In this document: piece after piece, positions 56,618 to 64,000 of the stretch
Numbering within the stretch: position 1 is the stretch's first letter
Layout: each line of letters begins with the position of its first letter
Source: SCTD01 sp963781675
Lineage (GTDB): Bacteria > Actinomycetota > Actinomycetes > Mycobacteriales > SCTD01
NCBI GenBank assembly: GCA_963781675.1
Contig: CAWAGF010000006.1
Coordinates: 248,001 to 312,000, forward strand
DNA length: 64,000 nucleotides
Direction: 5' to 3'
Notes under the pieces: model-generated
What the model was told of the DNA's origin: nothing
The model's database searches: none
The model's input: the letters and a program-made list of their open reading frames with translations, nothing else
Position numbers and translations under genes: made by a program

Positions 56618-56623
56618 AGGCTA
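56618..56623 (-). promoter_or_regulatory. -10 hexamer TAGCCT, leaderless start of the GNAT gene
   Basis: On the minus strand TAGCCT is followed after 6 nt by the GTG at 56611. The rest of the 276-nt divergent gap up to 56887 shows no further clear signal apart from the ribosome site GAGGAG before the next gene. Confidence 0.5.
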
Positions 56624-56887
56624 GGCCCGCCGCGAGCCGGGGGCGCGCCACTGCGCGACCGACGGCAGCCCCGCGCCGAGCGTCGCGTGCGTGCCGTGGC
56701 CCGGGTCGACCCACGTCCCGTCGGCAGCGGGTCGGCGGGCCTGGTCACCAGGTCGTCCCTGGACCGGGCAGCTCGTCCCGAAGTGAACCGATGATCCCGT
56801 TCGCACGAAGACGGCGCGGAAGGTCCCGCAGCCGACCGGCGGCGGGTCGCCGCGAGCCTCGTGCTCGCCCCTCCGTCGAGGAGAACC

Positions 56888-58471
56888 ATGACCCGTCCGT
56901 CCCGACGGAGCCGACGCGTCCGCGCCGGCTCCAGCCTGCTTGCCGCAGGTGTTGCCCTCACCGGCTCCGCAGCCCTTCTCGGCGCCGGCACCGGCATCGC
57001 GTCCAGCCACCGCGAAGCGCCGTACACCCTTGGCAACCCGCTGATCGACAACACCGACACGTACGCCTTCGTCAGCCCCGACGATCCCGACACGGTGACC
57101 CTCATCGCGAACTGGACCGGGTTCCAGGACCCCTCCGGCGGTCCCAACTTCTACCCGTGGGGGGCGGAGGGCTACCAGTACGACATCAAGGTCGACACCG
57201 ACGGCGACGCGATGCCGAACAAGACCTACCGCTGGACGTTCACCAACGACGACAAGCGCGGGGACAAGACGTTCCTGTACGCCAACGGCGCCGTGAACTC
57301 CTTCGACGACGCGACGCTGCTGTTCAAGCAGACGTACAAGCTCGAGGTGCTGGACAAGGACGGCGCCTCCACGACGCTGGTCGACGGCGGCAAGGTCGCC
57401 CCGTCCTACGTCGGCGACGCGACGATGCCCAACTACGCCGCCCTGCGGGACGAGGCGATCAACCCGCTGACGGGAGTCGAGGGTGGCAGCAGCTTCGTCG
57501 GGCCGGCCGACGACCCCTTCTTCCTCGACCTGCGCGTCTTCGACCTGCTGTACGGAGGCGACCTGAGCGAGGTCGGCAACGACACGCTGGACGGCTACAA
57601 CGTCAACAGCATCGCCCTCAAGGTGCCCGTCGCGTCACTGACCGAGGGCGGCGACGACAGCGGGATCGTCGGCGTGTGGAGCACGACCCAGCAGCAGACC
57701 ATCAACCTCAGCCCCGGCAAGGCGGTGGCCGACGGAGACTTCGTCCAGGTGTCACGACTGGGCATGCCGCTCGTGAACGAGGTGGTCGTGCCGGCCAGTC
57801 TGAAGGACGCCTTCAACTCCCTGTCACCCGACAAGGACGCCACGGTGCAGGCCGTGGTCGACCGGGTGAACGACCCGGAGGTGCCCAAGCTGCTCGAGTT
57901 GATCTACAAGGTCCCGGCACCGGCCGCGCCGCGGGACGACATCTTCTCGGTGTTCCTGACCGGCGTCGAGGGCCTGAACAAGCCGCCGAAGGTCACCCCC
58001 TCCGAGCAGATCCGCCTCAACACCAAGATCAAGCCGTCAGGTGACCCGAGCCGCCTCGGCGTGCTGGCCAAGGACACGGCCGGGTTCCCGAACGGCCGAC
58101 GCCTGGCGGACGACGTCGTCGACATCGAGCTGCAGGCGCTGGCCGGCGCGGTCCGCACGGGCAAGCTCGTCGACGCGCTGGCCAAGGGGGACGGCGTCAA
58201 CCAGAACGACGTCGAGTTCGGCAGCAGGTTCCCCTACCTCGCCCTCCCGCACTCGGGGTCCAGCACGGCCGCTCGTGGCACCGCCGGCACCAGCGGTGGC
58301 GCTGCCACCCAGGGTGCGGGTACCGCCAGCGGGAGCGCCCCGACCGGCGGCGTGTCGACGGGCTTCGGCGGCCTGTCCGGTGACGGCCTGCCGGTCCTGC
58401 CCGTGACGGTCGCGCTCCTCGGCGTCGCCCTCGCGGGTGCCGGCGTCGTCGTCCGCCAGCGCCGGGTCTGA
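56888..58471 (+). CDS. DUF4331 domain surface protein with C-terminal anchor
   Basis: A 527-residue secreted protein. ATG 56888 behind GAGGAGAACC gives a signal peptide (SSLLAAGVALTGSAALLGAG). The mature part starts SSHREAPYTLGNPLIDNTDT, the classic DUF4331 opening, followed by TYAFVSPDDPDTVTLIANW. A Gly/Ser/Thr/Ala linker (about 465-500) leads to LPVLPVTVALLGVALAGAGV and a basic end RQRRV: a sorting-signal-like arrangement of LPxT motif, membrane segment and positive tail. The next gene, 1 nt apart, encodes a class F sortase, which could anchor it to the cell wall. Codon use here is somewhat less extreme than in neighbours. Biological role unknown. Confidence 0.88.
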   Translation: MTRPSRRSRRVRAGSSLLAAGVALTGSAALLGAGTGIASSHREAPYTLGNPLIDNTDTYAFVSPDDPDTVTLIANWTGFQDPSGGPNFYPWGAEGYQYDIKVDTDGDAMPNKTYRWTFTNDDKRGDKTFLYANGAVNSFDDATLLFKQTYKLEVLDKDGASTTLVDGGKVAPSYVGDATMPNYAALRDEAINPLTGVEGGSSFVGPADDPFFLDLRVFDLLYGGDLSEVGNDTLDGYNVNSIALKVPVASLTEGGDDSGIVGVWSTTQQQTINLSPGKAVADGDFVQVSRLGMPLVNEVVVPASLKDAFNSLSPDKDATVQAVVDRVNDPEVPKLLELIYKVPAPAAPRDDIFSVFLTGVEGLNKPPKVTPSEQIRLNTKIKPSGDPSRLGVLAKDTAGFPNGRRLADDVVDIELQALAGAVRTGKLVDALAKGDGVNQNDVEFGSRFPYLALPHSGSSTAARGTAGTSGGAATQGAGTASGSAPTGGVSTGFGGLSGDGLPVLPVTVALLGVALAGAGVVVRQRRV

Positions 58472-58472
58472 C

Positions 58473-59114
58473 GTGACCGGTCGCACCGCGCCGGCCAGCA
58501 GCGTCCGTGCTGCCGGCGGCGCGGTGCGCCGCTGGCGCGCACCCGCGGCGCAGGTCGTCGTCCTCGTCGCGATCCTGGTCGTGGACCTCCTGCTCGTCAC
58601 GGCCGCGCAGGCCGACCTGCGTGCAGAGGCCGGCGAGGGAGCTCCCCGCGCTGTTCGCGTCACCCGTGCGGTGTCGCCGCCCGTGACCCTCGGCGTCCCC
58701 GACCTCGGCATCACGACCAGGCTGATCGGGCTGCGCAAGGAGCCCGGCGGCGCGTTGCGCGTCCCGGAGGACGCGCAGCGCGCCGGCTGGTACAGCCAGG
58801 GCCCTGCCCCGGGGGACGTCGGAGCGGCGGTCATCGTCGGCCACGTCGACAGCTACCGGGGGCCGGGGGTCTTCGCCCGGCTGCGCACGCTGAAGCCGGG
58901 CGCCGAGGTGCGCGTCCGCCGCGCGGACGGCTCCCTCGCGGTCTTCGTGGTCCAGCGCCTGCAGGAGTACGCCAAGCGCGACTTCCCGACGCAGGCCGTG
59001 TACGGCGGAGACGGGTCCGCCAGCCTGCGCCTGGTGACGTGCGGCGGGGAGTTCGACCGTCGGTCGGGTCACTACCGGAGCAACATCGTGGTCTTCGCTG
59101 CCCTGCGGGCCTGA
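58473..59114 (+). CDS. class F sortase
   Basis: A 213-residue transpeptidase. One N-terminal membrane helix (VVVLVAILVVDLLLVTAA), then the sortase barrel. Catalytic residues are present: His124 in VIVGHVDSY, Cys190 in RLVTCGGEF and Arg202 in GHYRSNIVV. The TCGG-type motif and small size fit class F. It starts at GTG 1 nt after the DUF4331 stop, so that protein is its likely substrate. Class F sortases are poorly characterised in Actinobacteria. Confidence 0.88.
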   Translation: MTGRTAPASSVRAAGGAVRRWRAPAAQVVVLVAILVVDLLLVTAAQADLRAEAGEGAPRAVRVTRAVSPPVTLGVPDLGITTRLIGLRKEPGGALRVPEDAQRAGWYSQGPAPGDVGAAVIVGHVDSYRGPGVFARLRTLKPGAEVRVRRADGSLAVFVVQRLQEYAKRDFPTQAVYGGDGSASLRLVTCGGEFDRRSGHYRSNIVVFAALRA

Positions 59115-59202
59115 TCAGGGGTTGGACGCCGACGAGGGCGTGCGCCGTCGTCGTCGACGGTGCACCCGGGGGCGCCTGCGGGTCTGCTCACGACGACCCT
59201 GA

Positions 59203-59208
59203 CAGGCT
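59203..59208 (+). promoter_or_regulatory. -10-like CAGGCT before the nucleoside hydrolase
   Basis: CAGGCT precedes GTG 59215 by 6 nt, the spacing of the other leaderless genes; the alternative GTG 59212 would leave only 3 nt. It therefore decides the start. Confidence 0.35.
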
Positions 59209-59214
59209 GGTGTG

Positions 59215-60210
59215 GTGACCCAGCCCTGGTGCCCACCGCCCGACAGCGTCCTGGACCTCGTCATCGACACCGACGTGACGAACGAGGTCGACGACCAGTT
59301 CGCCCTCGTGTGGGCGTTGCTGCGGCCGGACCGGCTGCGCCTGGTGGGCCTCCACGCGTGCCCGTACGGCCTGTCACCGGAGCTGCTCGAGCCCGGCCGC
59401 GGCCTGCTCACCGAGCTCGACCGGCGGAAGGTCGAGCGCGACCTCGCGGCGATGGGGATCAGCGCGTCGGACGTGCCCGTCCTGCCGCCGTCGTTCGGTG
59501 CAGGACGCGCCCACGAGGAGCTGGTGCGGCTGGTCCGTCTCGCCGGCGTCGACGTCCCGGTGCTCGCCGGCGCGGAGTCGTACCTGCCGGACGGGACGAC
59601 CCCGGTGGACTCGCCGGCTGCTCGTGCGCTCGTCGACCTCGCGCACGCTCCTCGGGACGGCCGGCTGCACGTCGCGGCCCTCGGCTGCCTGACCAACATC
59701 GCGAGTGCGCTGCTGCTCGACCCGAGCATCACCGAGCGGCTGGTCGTCGTCTGGACCGCTGCCTACCCGAGCTTCTGGCCGTACGAGAACGCCTCCTACA
59801 ACCTCGCGCAGGACGTCGCCGCGGCCCGCGTCGTGCTCGGATCGGGAGTCCCGCTGGTCTACGTCCCCGGCTACTTCGTCGGGGAGGAGCTGCGGGCAAG
59901 CGGTCCGGAGCTGGAGGCGCACGTCGCCGGCGTGGGGTCGCTGGGGGAGTACCTGTGGGACGCCGTGCGCACCCACCCGCTGTTCAAGCTGGACCGGCGC
60001 GGCGCGAGCAAGGTGATCTGGGACCTCGCGCCGATCGCGTGGCTGCTCGACCCGCGGTGGTGCACGTCCCGCTCGGTGGCCACGCCGGACCTCGACGACG
60101 CACTGAGGTGGCGGCCCGCGCCGGGACGGCCGGAGATGGTCGAGGTGCACGACATCGACCGCGACGCGGTGTTCGGCGACCTGTTCGAGCGGCTGGCTAG
60201 CGCCCGGTGA
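59215..60210 (+). CDS. inosine-uridine nucleoside hydrolase-like protein
   Basis: A 331-residue protein of the IunH family, which hydrolyses N-glycosidic bonds of nucleosides. The calcium-binding aspartate cluster is present near the N-terminus: D18, D20, D26 and D27 in VIDTDVTNEVDDQFAL (usual DTDPGIDD is changed to DTDVTNEVDD). LHVAALGCLTNIASALLLDP corresponds to the conserved LGPLTNIA segment, and SASYNLAQD-like NASYNLAQDVAAARVVL to the EFNxxxDPEAA region. The altered motifs suggest a divergent substrate. It converges on the fused ABC transporter with 14 nt overlap. Confidence 0.85.
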   Translation: MTQPWCPPPDSVLDLVIDTDVTNEVDDQFALVWALLRPDRLRLVGLHACPYGLSPELLEPGRGLLTELDRRKVERDLAAMGISASDVPVLPPSFGAGRAHEELVRLVRLAGVDVPVLAGAESYLPDGTTPVDSPAARALVDLAHAPRDGRLHVAALGCLTNIASALLLDPSITERLVVVWTAAYPSFWPYENASYNLAQDVAAARVVLGSGVPLVYVPGYFVGEELRASGPELEAHVAGVGSLGEYLWDAVRTHPLFKLDRRGASKVIWDLAPIAWLLDPRWCTSRSVATPDLDDALRWRPAPGRPEMVEVHDIDRDAVFGDLFERLASAR

Positions 60211-62968
60211 CGGCGCCGACGGCCCCGCTCCGGGCGATGGCCCGGGGGTCGGTGCCGAGGTAGGCGGCGATGACGAGCGGGTCGGCGACCACGTCGTCCG
60301 GTGCTCCGTCGGCGAGGACGCGTCCGGCCGACAGGCAGACGATCCGCTCGGACAGCGCCAGCACCAGCGGCAGGTCGTGCTCGACCAGGACCACCGTCGC
60401 GGCGAGCTCGTCGCGCACCTGCTGCAGCAGCGGGACGAACGCCTCGCTCTCGCGCTGGGCCAGTCCCGCGGTCGGCTCGTCGAGCAGCAGGAGCCGCGAC
60501 TCCTGACCCAGGACGCAGCCCAGCTCGACGACCCGCCGCATGCCGGTCGACAGCGCGCGCACCGGCAGGTCGGCGTACGCGCGCAGCCCGAGCCGGTCCA
60601 GGACGTCCTGCGCCTTGCCGTGCGCCGAGTGCGCTGCGGCCCGCGAGGGCGGGGCGAACAGCAGCTCGGGGACGACGTCGGGGGCGCCGCCGGCGCAGGC
60701 GAGAGCGAGGGTCTCGGTCACCGTGAGCTCGGCGAACAGCCGCGCGTCCTGGAAGACCCGGCCGACCCCCAGCAGCGCCCGGCGCTCCGCCGGCTGGGCC
60801 GTCACGTCGACCTCGTCGAGGAGCACGCGACCCGCCTGCGGTGCCCGCGCCCCGCCGAGGACGTCGAGCAGGGTGGACTTCCCGGAGCCGTTCGCGCCGA
60901 TCAGGCCGAGGGACTGCCCCGACGGGACCAGCAGGTCGACGCCGTCGACCGCGGTGCGGCCACCGAAGCGCACGACGACGCCCGCGGCGGACAGGGCGGG
61001 AGCGGGCGGGCGCTGCTCCGGTGCCGCCTGCCGGGGCACCGCTGTCGCCGGCGGGACCGGCGCCGGCTGCGGCAGCCGCGTGGCGACCGCCGTCAGCAGC
61101 AGGTCCCGCAGCCGGTCGACCGCTGCGGCCAGGCCGCCCGGCAGGTAGAGCAGCAGCGCGAGCAGCCCGACGCTGCTGGTCAGCAGCAGCGGCAGCGTGC
61201 CGCCGCCGAGCAGGGTCGGCAGGCCGACGACCCACAGGGCACCGAGGACCGCGCCGTCGACACGGCCGATGCCGCCGATCACGGCGATCGCCACGACCTG
61301 CAGGGAGAGGCCGACGGTGATGTCGAGGGGGGACAGCCGTCCGACGAGGGGGCCGTACAGCGATCCGGCCAGCGCGGCGAGGCCCCCGGCGAGGCCGAAG
61401 GCGACCAGCCCGGTCGCCTGCGGCGGAACACCGAGCGCCTGCGCGCGGCGCGGGTTGGCGCGCACGGCGACGACGGAACGGCCGAGCGCGCCGCGGCGCA
61501 GCCGCGAGACGAGCAGCCCGCTCCCGGCGAGCACCAGCAGGCAGAGCTCGTACCAGGCGACGTTGCCCCGCAGGAGCTGCGGTCGTGGGACGACGACCGT
61601 GCCCGTCTCGTCGACGAAGAAGCCCAGCGAGAAGACGTACGAGGCGCAGGCGACCGCGGCGGCCAGGGTCGACACGGCGAGGAACAGCCCGCGGACGCGC
61701 AGCGCCGGCAGGCCGAGCAGGAGCGCGAGGACCACGCCGAGCGACACCGCCTCGACGACCGCAGCCGGGAAGGGGACGCCGCGTGCGGTGAGCGCCGCGG
61801 TCCCGAACGCGCCCGTCCCGAACAGGGCGCCCTGACCGAGCGAGACCTCCCCGCCCCAACCGGTCAGGACCGCGAGGGACAGCCCGACGGTGGCCAGCAG
61901 GGCGACGCGGGACAGCAGGAACAGGTCGCCCGCGCCCGTGAACGCCAGCGGCAGCAGGGCCGCTACCGCGAGGGCGGCAGCTGCGGTGAGCGGTCCGAGG
62001 TGCTCCGCCCACCAACGCCCTTGCAGCGCCGCCGGCAGCACCCGGACGGCGGGCGGGACGGGGAGCGCGGTGTCGCCCGCAGCCGGCCCGCGCCCGGTGG
62101 CGCCCCGGCGCAGCAGCACCGGCAGGACGACGAGGACGACGAGCAGCAGGACCAGGTCGACGAGGCCCGGGCGCGAGGGCGACAGCTGCAGCAGTGCCGC
62201 CTCGCCGATCCCGACGAGCAGCCCGCCCGCGATGGCCAGCGGCAGCGACACCAGCCTCCCGACGAGCGCCGCCACCAGAGCCCGCAGCAGCAGGGCCGGT
62301 CCGAGCGCGGCCTGCGGCTGCCCCAGCGGCAGGCGCGTCAGCCCGTCCAGCAGCACGACGGTCACGGCGGCCAGCGCGCCGGACAGCGCCCAGACCCCTG
62401 TCGCCACGCGCCGGGTCCGGACGCCCGCCAGCTCCGCCGCCTCGCGGTTGTCGGCGCTCGCGCGCAGCAGGAGCCCGAGCGGCGTGCGCGTGACGAGCAG
62501 CGCGACGCCGGCGGCGACAGCGGGGGCCAGCGCCAGCACCGACAGGCGCGGCCCGTCGAGCAGGACCGGGCCGAGGTCGATCAGCCGGTCGAGCGCTGCC
62601 GGGAAGGACCGCACGCTCGACCGCACAGGCGGCAGCAGGAACTGCACCGCCAGCAGCAGCTGGGAGACGCCCACGGTCGCGACGAGGAGCAGCACGGGAG
62701 GCGTCCCGGTCAGCCGCCGGACGACGAGGACCTCGACGGCGGCGGCCACCGCGGCGCCGAGGGCGCAGGCCAGGAGCAGCGCCACCGGGAACGGCAGGCC
62801 CCGGTCGAGGACCAGCAGCGACAGCACCGCCGCGGCGAGGCCACCGGTCTCGCCGTGCGCGGTGTTGAGCACGCCCGAGATCCGCTGCACCAGGACCAGC
62901 CCGACGGCCAGCAGGCCGTAGCAGAGCCCGGCCAGGGCGCCGCCGAGCAGGACGTCGAGGCTGAGCAA
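60197..62968 (-). CDS. fused LivH-LivM-LivG branched-chain amino acid-type ABC transporter
   Basis: One 923-residue chain with three parts. About 1-290: LivH-like permease (GLCYGLLAVGLVLVQRISGVLNTAHG). About 330-635: LivM-like permease (GWGGEVSLGQGALFGTGAFG, the LivM signature; VAVRANPRRAQALGVPP). About 670-923: LivG-like ATPase with Walker A GANGSGKST, signature LSTGMRRVVELG and Walker B LLLLDEPTAGL. Normally these are three genes. Start is uncertain: TTG 62968 just after the binding-protein stop is likely; CTG is possible. No LivF ATPase follows in the window, so this chain may dimerise to form the whole transporter. Substrate could be amino acids, amides or nucleosides. Confidence 0.88.
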   Translation of the reverse strand: MLSLDVLLGGALAGLCYGLLAVGLVLVQRISGVLNTAHGETGGLAAAVLSLLVLDRGLPFPVALLLACALGAAVAAAVEVLVVRRLTGTPPVLLLVATVGVSQLLLAVQFLLPPVRSSVRSFPAALDRLIDLGPVLLDGPRLSVLALAPAVAAGVALLVTRTPLGLLLRASADNREAAELAGVRTRRVATGVWALSGALAAVTVVLLDGLTRLPLGQPQAALGPALLLRALVAALVGRLVSLPLAIAGGLLVGIGEAALLQLSPSRPGLVDLVLLLVVLVVLPVLLRRGATGRGPAAGDTALPVPPAVRVLPAALQGRWWAEHLGPLTAAAALAVAALLPLAFTGAGDLFLLSRVALLATVGLSLAVLTGWGGEVSLGQGALFGTGAFGTAALTARGVPFPAAVVEAVSLGVVLALLLGLPALRVRGLFLAVSTLAAAVACASYVFSLGFFVDETGTVVVPRPQLLRGNVAWYELCLLVLAGSGLLVSRLRRGALGRSVVAVRANPRRAQALGVPPQATGLVAFGLAGGLAALAGSLYGPLVGRLSPLDITVGLSLQVVAIAVIGGIGRVDGAVLGALWVVGLPTLLGGGTLPLLLTSSVGLLALLLYLPGGLAAAVDRLRDLLLTAVATRLPQPAPVPPATAVPRQAAPEQRPPAPALSAAGVVVRFGGRTAVDGVDLLVPSGQSLGLIGANGSGKSTLLDVLGGARAPQAGRVLLDEVDVTAQPAERRALLGVGRVFQDARLFAELTVTETLALACAGGAPDVVPELLFAPPSRAAAHSAHGKAQDVLDRLGLRAYADLPVRALSTGMRRVVELGCVLGQESRLLLLDEPTAGLAQRESEAFVPLLQQVRDELAATVVLVEHDLPLVLALSERIVCLSAGRVLADGAPDDVVADPLVIAAYLGTDPRAIARSGAVGAVTGR

Positions 62969-62970
62969 GG

Positions 62971-64000
62971 TCAGAACGCCGACGGCACGAAGGCGTCCAG
63001 CGCCTTCCAGCACGTGCAGTCGCGGAACGCCTGCACGCGGCGGACGACCGAGGGCGCGTCGGTCCGGGTGCCGGTGAACGCGGAGCGGCCGAAGCCTGCG
63101 TTGTCGAAGGTGCCGATGCGTCCCAGCGCGGCGGCGAACTGCGCGCGCGAGGCGTCCGGCCCCGCGGCCGTCAGGCCCTTGGCGAACAGGTCGATGAGCG
63201 TGCAGTTCCACATCGCCTGGAAGTAGGTGAAGGAGCCGGTCGCGTTGCGGTCCAGCCGCTCCCCGCTGACCGACTCGTACGTCCTGCGGCAGCCGGCGTC
63301 GTACGCGGGCTCAGCAGCGCCGGACCGGCCCTCGCCGACCCGGCTCGCCGTGACACCGATGGCGCGACGGTAGAAGCCGTCCGGCATCTGCTGCAGGAAG
63401 CTGTCGCCGGACATCTGGAAGTCGAAGTCGCTCGTGACGTACGCCGGCCGGCAGCCCGGGCGGGACTCGACGTCGTTCACGAACTGCGCGCCGAACAGCG
63501 CGTTGGTGTTGAGGAACACCACCTCGACGCCCGCGGCGCACATGTTGCTGGCGGCCACGGAGAGCTGCGCGGGGACGTTCTGCGAGCTGGTGGAGCTGTG
63601 CGTCCCGCGCGTCACCTCGTAGCCGGCGCGCTCCAGGTAGCGCTGCAGCGCGTCGTTGTCGGCCTGCAGGTAGCCGTCCTCGGACAGCACGCCGATGGCC
63701 TTGCCCGTCCCCTTGGCCGGGTCCCCGAGCTCACCGGTCGCGCGCAGCCGCGCCGCGCTGTCGAGGTGCGTGCGCAGCGTCGACGGCTGCACCGTGAACA
63801 GGTAGCCGCCGGAGGCGGCGTAGAAGCTCGACACCGCCCCGTCGACGGCGAGGTAGGGCGTCCGGTGGTCGCGGGTGAAGCACAGGATCGGCGCGCCGTA
63901 GATGCCGAGCAGGTGCACGACGGCGAACACCTTCTCGGTCTCGGTGAGCTGCTTGCACGCAGCCTGCGCGCTGCTCTGCGCGCCGACGATGTCGACCGTC
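62971..64000 (-). CDS. ABC transporter substrate-binding protein (Leu/Ile/Val type), N-terminus outside window
   Basis: The last 343 residues of a type I periplasmic-binding protein; its start lies beyond base 64000. VFAVVHLLGIYGAPILCFTR, KAIGVLSEDGYLQADNDALQ and GVEVVFLNTNALFGAQFVND match the LivK/amide-binding family. Several cysteines (ASNMCAAG, YDAGCRRTYE, MWNCTLI, DCTCWK) suggest disulfides. It lies directly before the fused permease-ATPase gene on the same strand (2-nt gap) and delivers its substrate. Nothing in the visible part fixes the ligand. Confidence 0.88.
   Translation of the reverse strand, partial: TVDIVGAQSSAQAACKQLTETEKVFAVVHLLGIYGAPILCFTRDHRTPYLAVDGAVSSFYAASGGYLFTVQPSTLRTHLDSAARLRATGELGDPAKGTGKAIGVLSEDGYLQADNDALQRYLERAGYEVTRGTHSSTSSQNVPAQLSVAASNMCAAGVEVVFLNTNALFGAQFVNDVESRPGCRPAYVTSDFDFQMSGDSFLQQMPDGFYRRAIGVTASRVGEGRSGAAEPAYDAGCRRTYESVSGERLDRNATGSFTYFQAMWNCTLIDLFAKGLTAAGPDASRAQFAAALGRIGTFDNAGFGRSAFTGTRTDAPSVVRRVQAFRDCTCWKALDAFVPSAF

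Noticed and set aside
56612..56887. Short frames in the GNAT/DUF4331 divergent gap
   Set aside because: No ribosome site, no recognisable domain; frames are remnants of GC bias.

Overview
The window is one contiguous stretch of very GC-rich DNA (third codon positions almost all G or C) with GTG and TTG starts, many 4-nt stop/start overlaps and TAnnnT-type -10 hexamers. Gene content and order point to a member of the Actinomycetia. The series thrS, HIT, pgsA, acyltransferase, pimA, pdxS, pdxT, yebC, ruvCAB, yajC, apt, relA, peptidyl-prolyl isomerase, metallo-hydrolase, hisS, aspS is the order known from Mycobacterium tuberculosis and relatives, and phosphatidylinositol mannoside genes plus a WS/DGAT acyltransferase agree. 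I cannot name genus or species.

Region by region: 1-6.3 kb holds the tail of a PAS/GAF/PP2C signalling phosphatase, a lipoprotein, an OsmC-like peroxidase, thrS and a HIT hydrolase. 6.3-11.6 kb has an EF-G-like GTPase facing the pgsA-acyltransferase-pimA lipid operon. 11.6-15.1 kb carries a DUF3048 lipoprotein, the PLP synthase pair pdxST and yebC. 15.2-19.1 kb is a signalling island: a receiver-like protein and an opposing CheB/CheR-PAS operon with a 10-heptad coiled coil but no chemoreceptors. 19.2-24.7 kb is ruvCAB behind a LexA-type box, then yajC-apt-relA without the usual secD and secF. 24.7-29.8 kb has a tiny cysteine-rich protein, a cyclophilin, a metallo-hydrolase, hisS and aspS. 29.8-38.3 kb, mostly minus strand, holds a WS/DGAT acyltransferase, a glycine-leucine repeat membrane protein, a complete ribose-type ABC importer and a methyltransferase. 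38.3-44.1 kb has rpsA, coaE, a secreted protein and uvrB. 44.3-48.4 kb is a glycosyltransferase/methyltransferase/alpha-barrel/thioesterase/methyltransferase group of unknown product. 48.4-52.2 kb has a manganese (yybP-ykoY) riboswitch driving a TerC family protein, then a beta-helix protein and a membrane protein, both badly broken. 52.2-55.2 kb is a P450/Baeyer-Villiger monooxygenase operon. 55.4-60.2 kb has GrpB, GNAT, a DUF4331 surface protein with a class F sortase, and a nucleoside hydrolase. 60.2-64 kb is a LivH-LivM-LivG fused ABC transporter with its binding protein.

A striking property of the sequence is the number of interrupted reading frames. Nine recognisable genes (thrS, cheB-like, cyclophilin, hisS, GT4, two methyltransferases, terC, P450) each become full length when one to three extra bases are skipped, and in all of them the errors are insertions. 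Because thrS and hisS are essential, I read these as sequence or assembly errors concentrated at 45-52.5 kb rather than as decay.

Two transcription signals recur. Several genes start on a GTG lying 6-7 nt after a TAnnnT or CAGGnT hexamer, so they are probably leaderless; others have a leader and a GGAGG-type ribosome binding site. No tRNA, rRNA, CRISPR array, insertion sequence or prophage was seen, and no gap between genes exceeds 300 bases.
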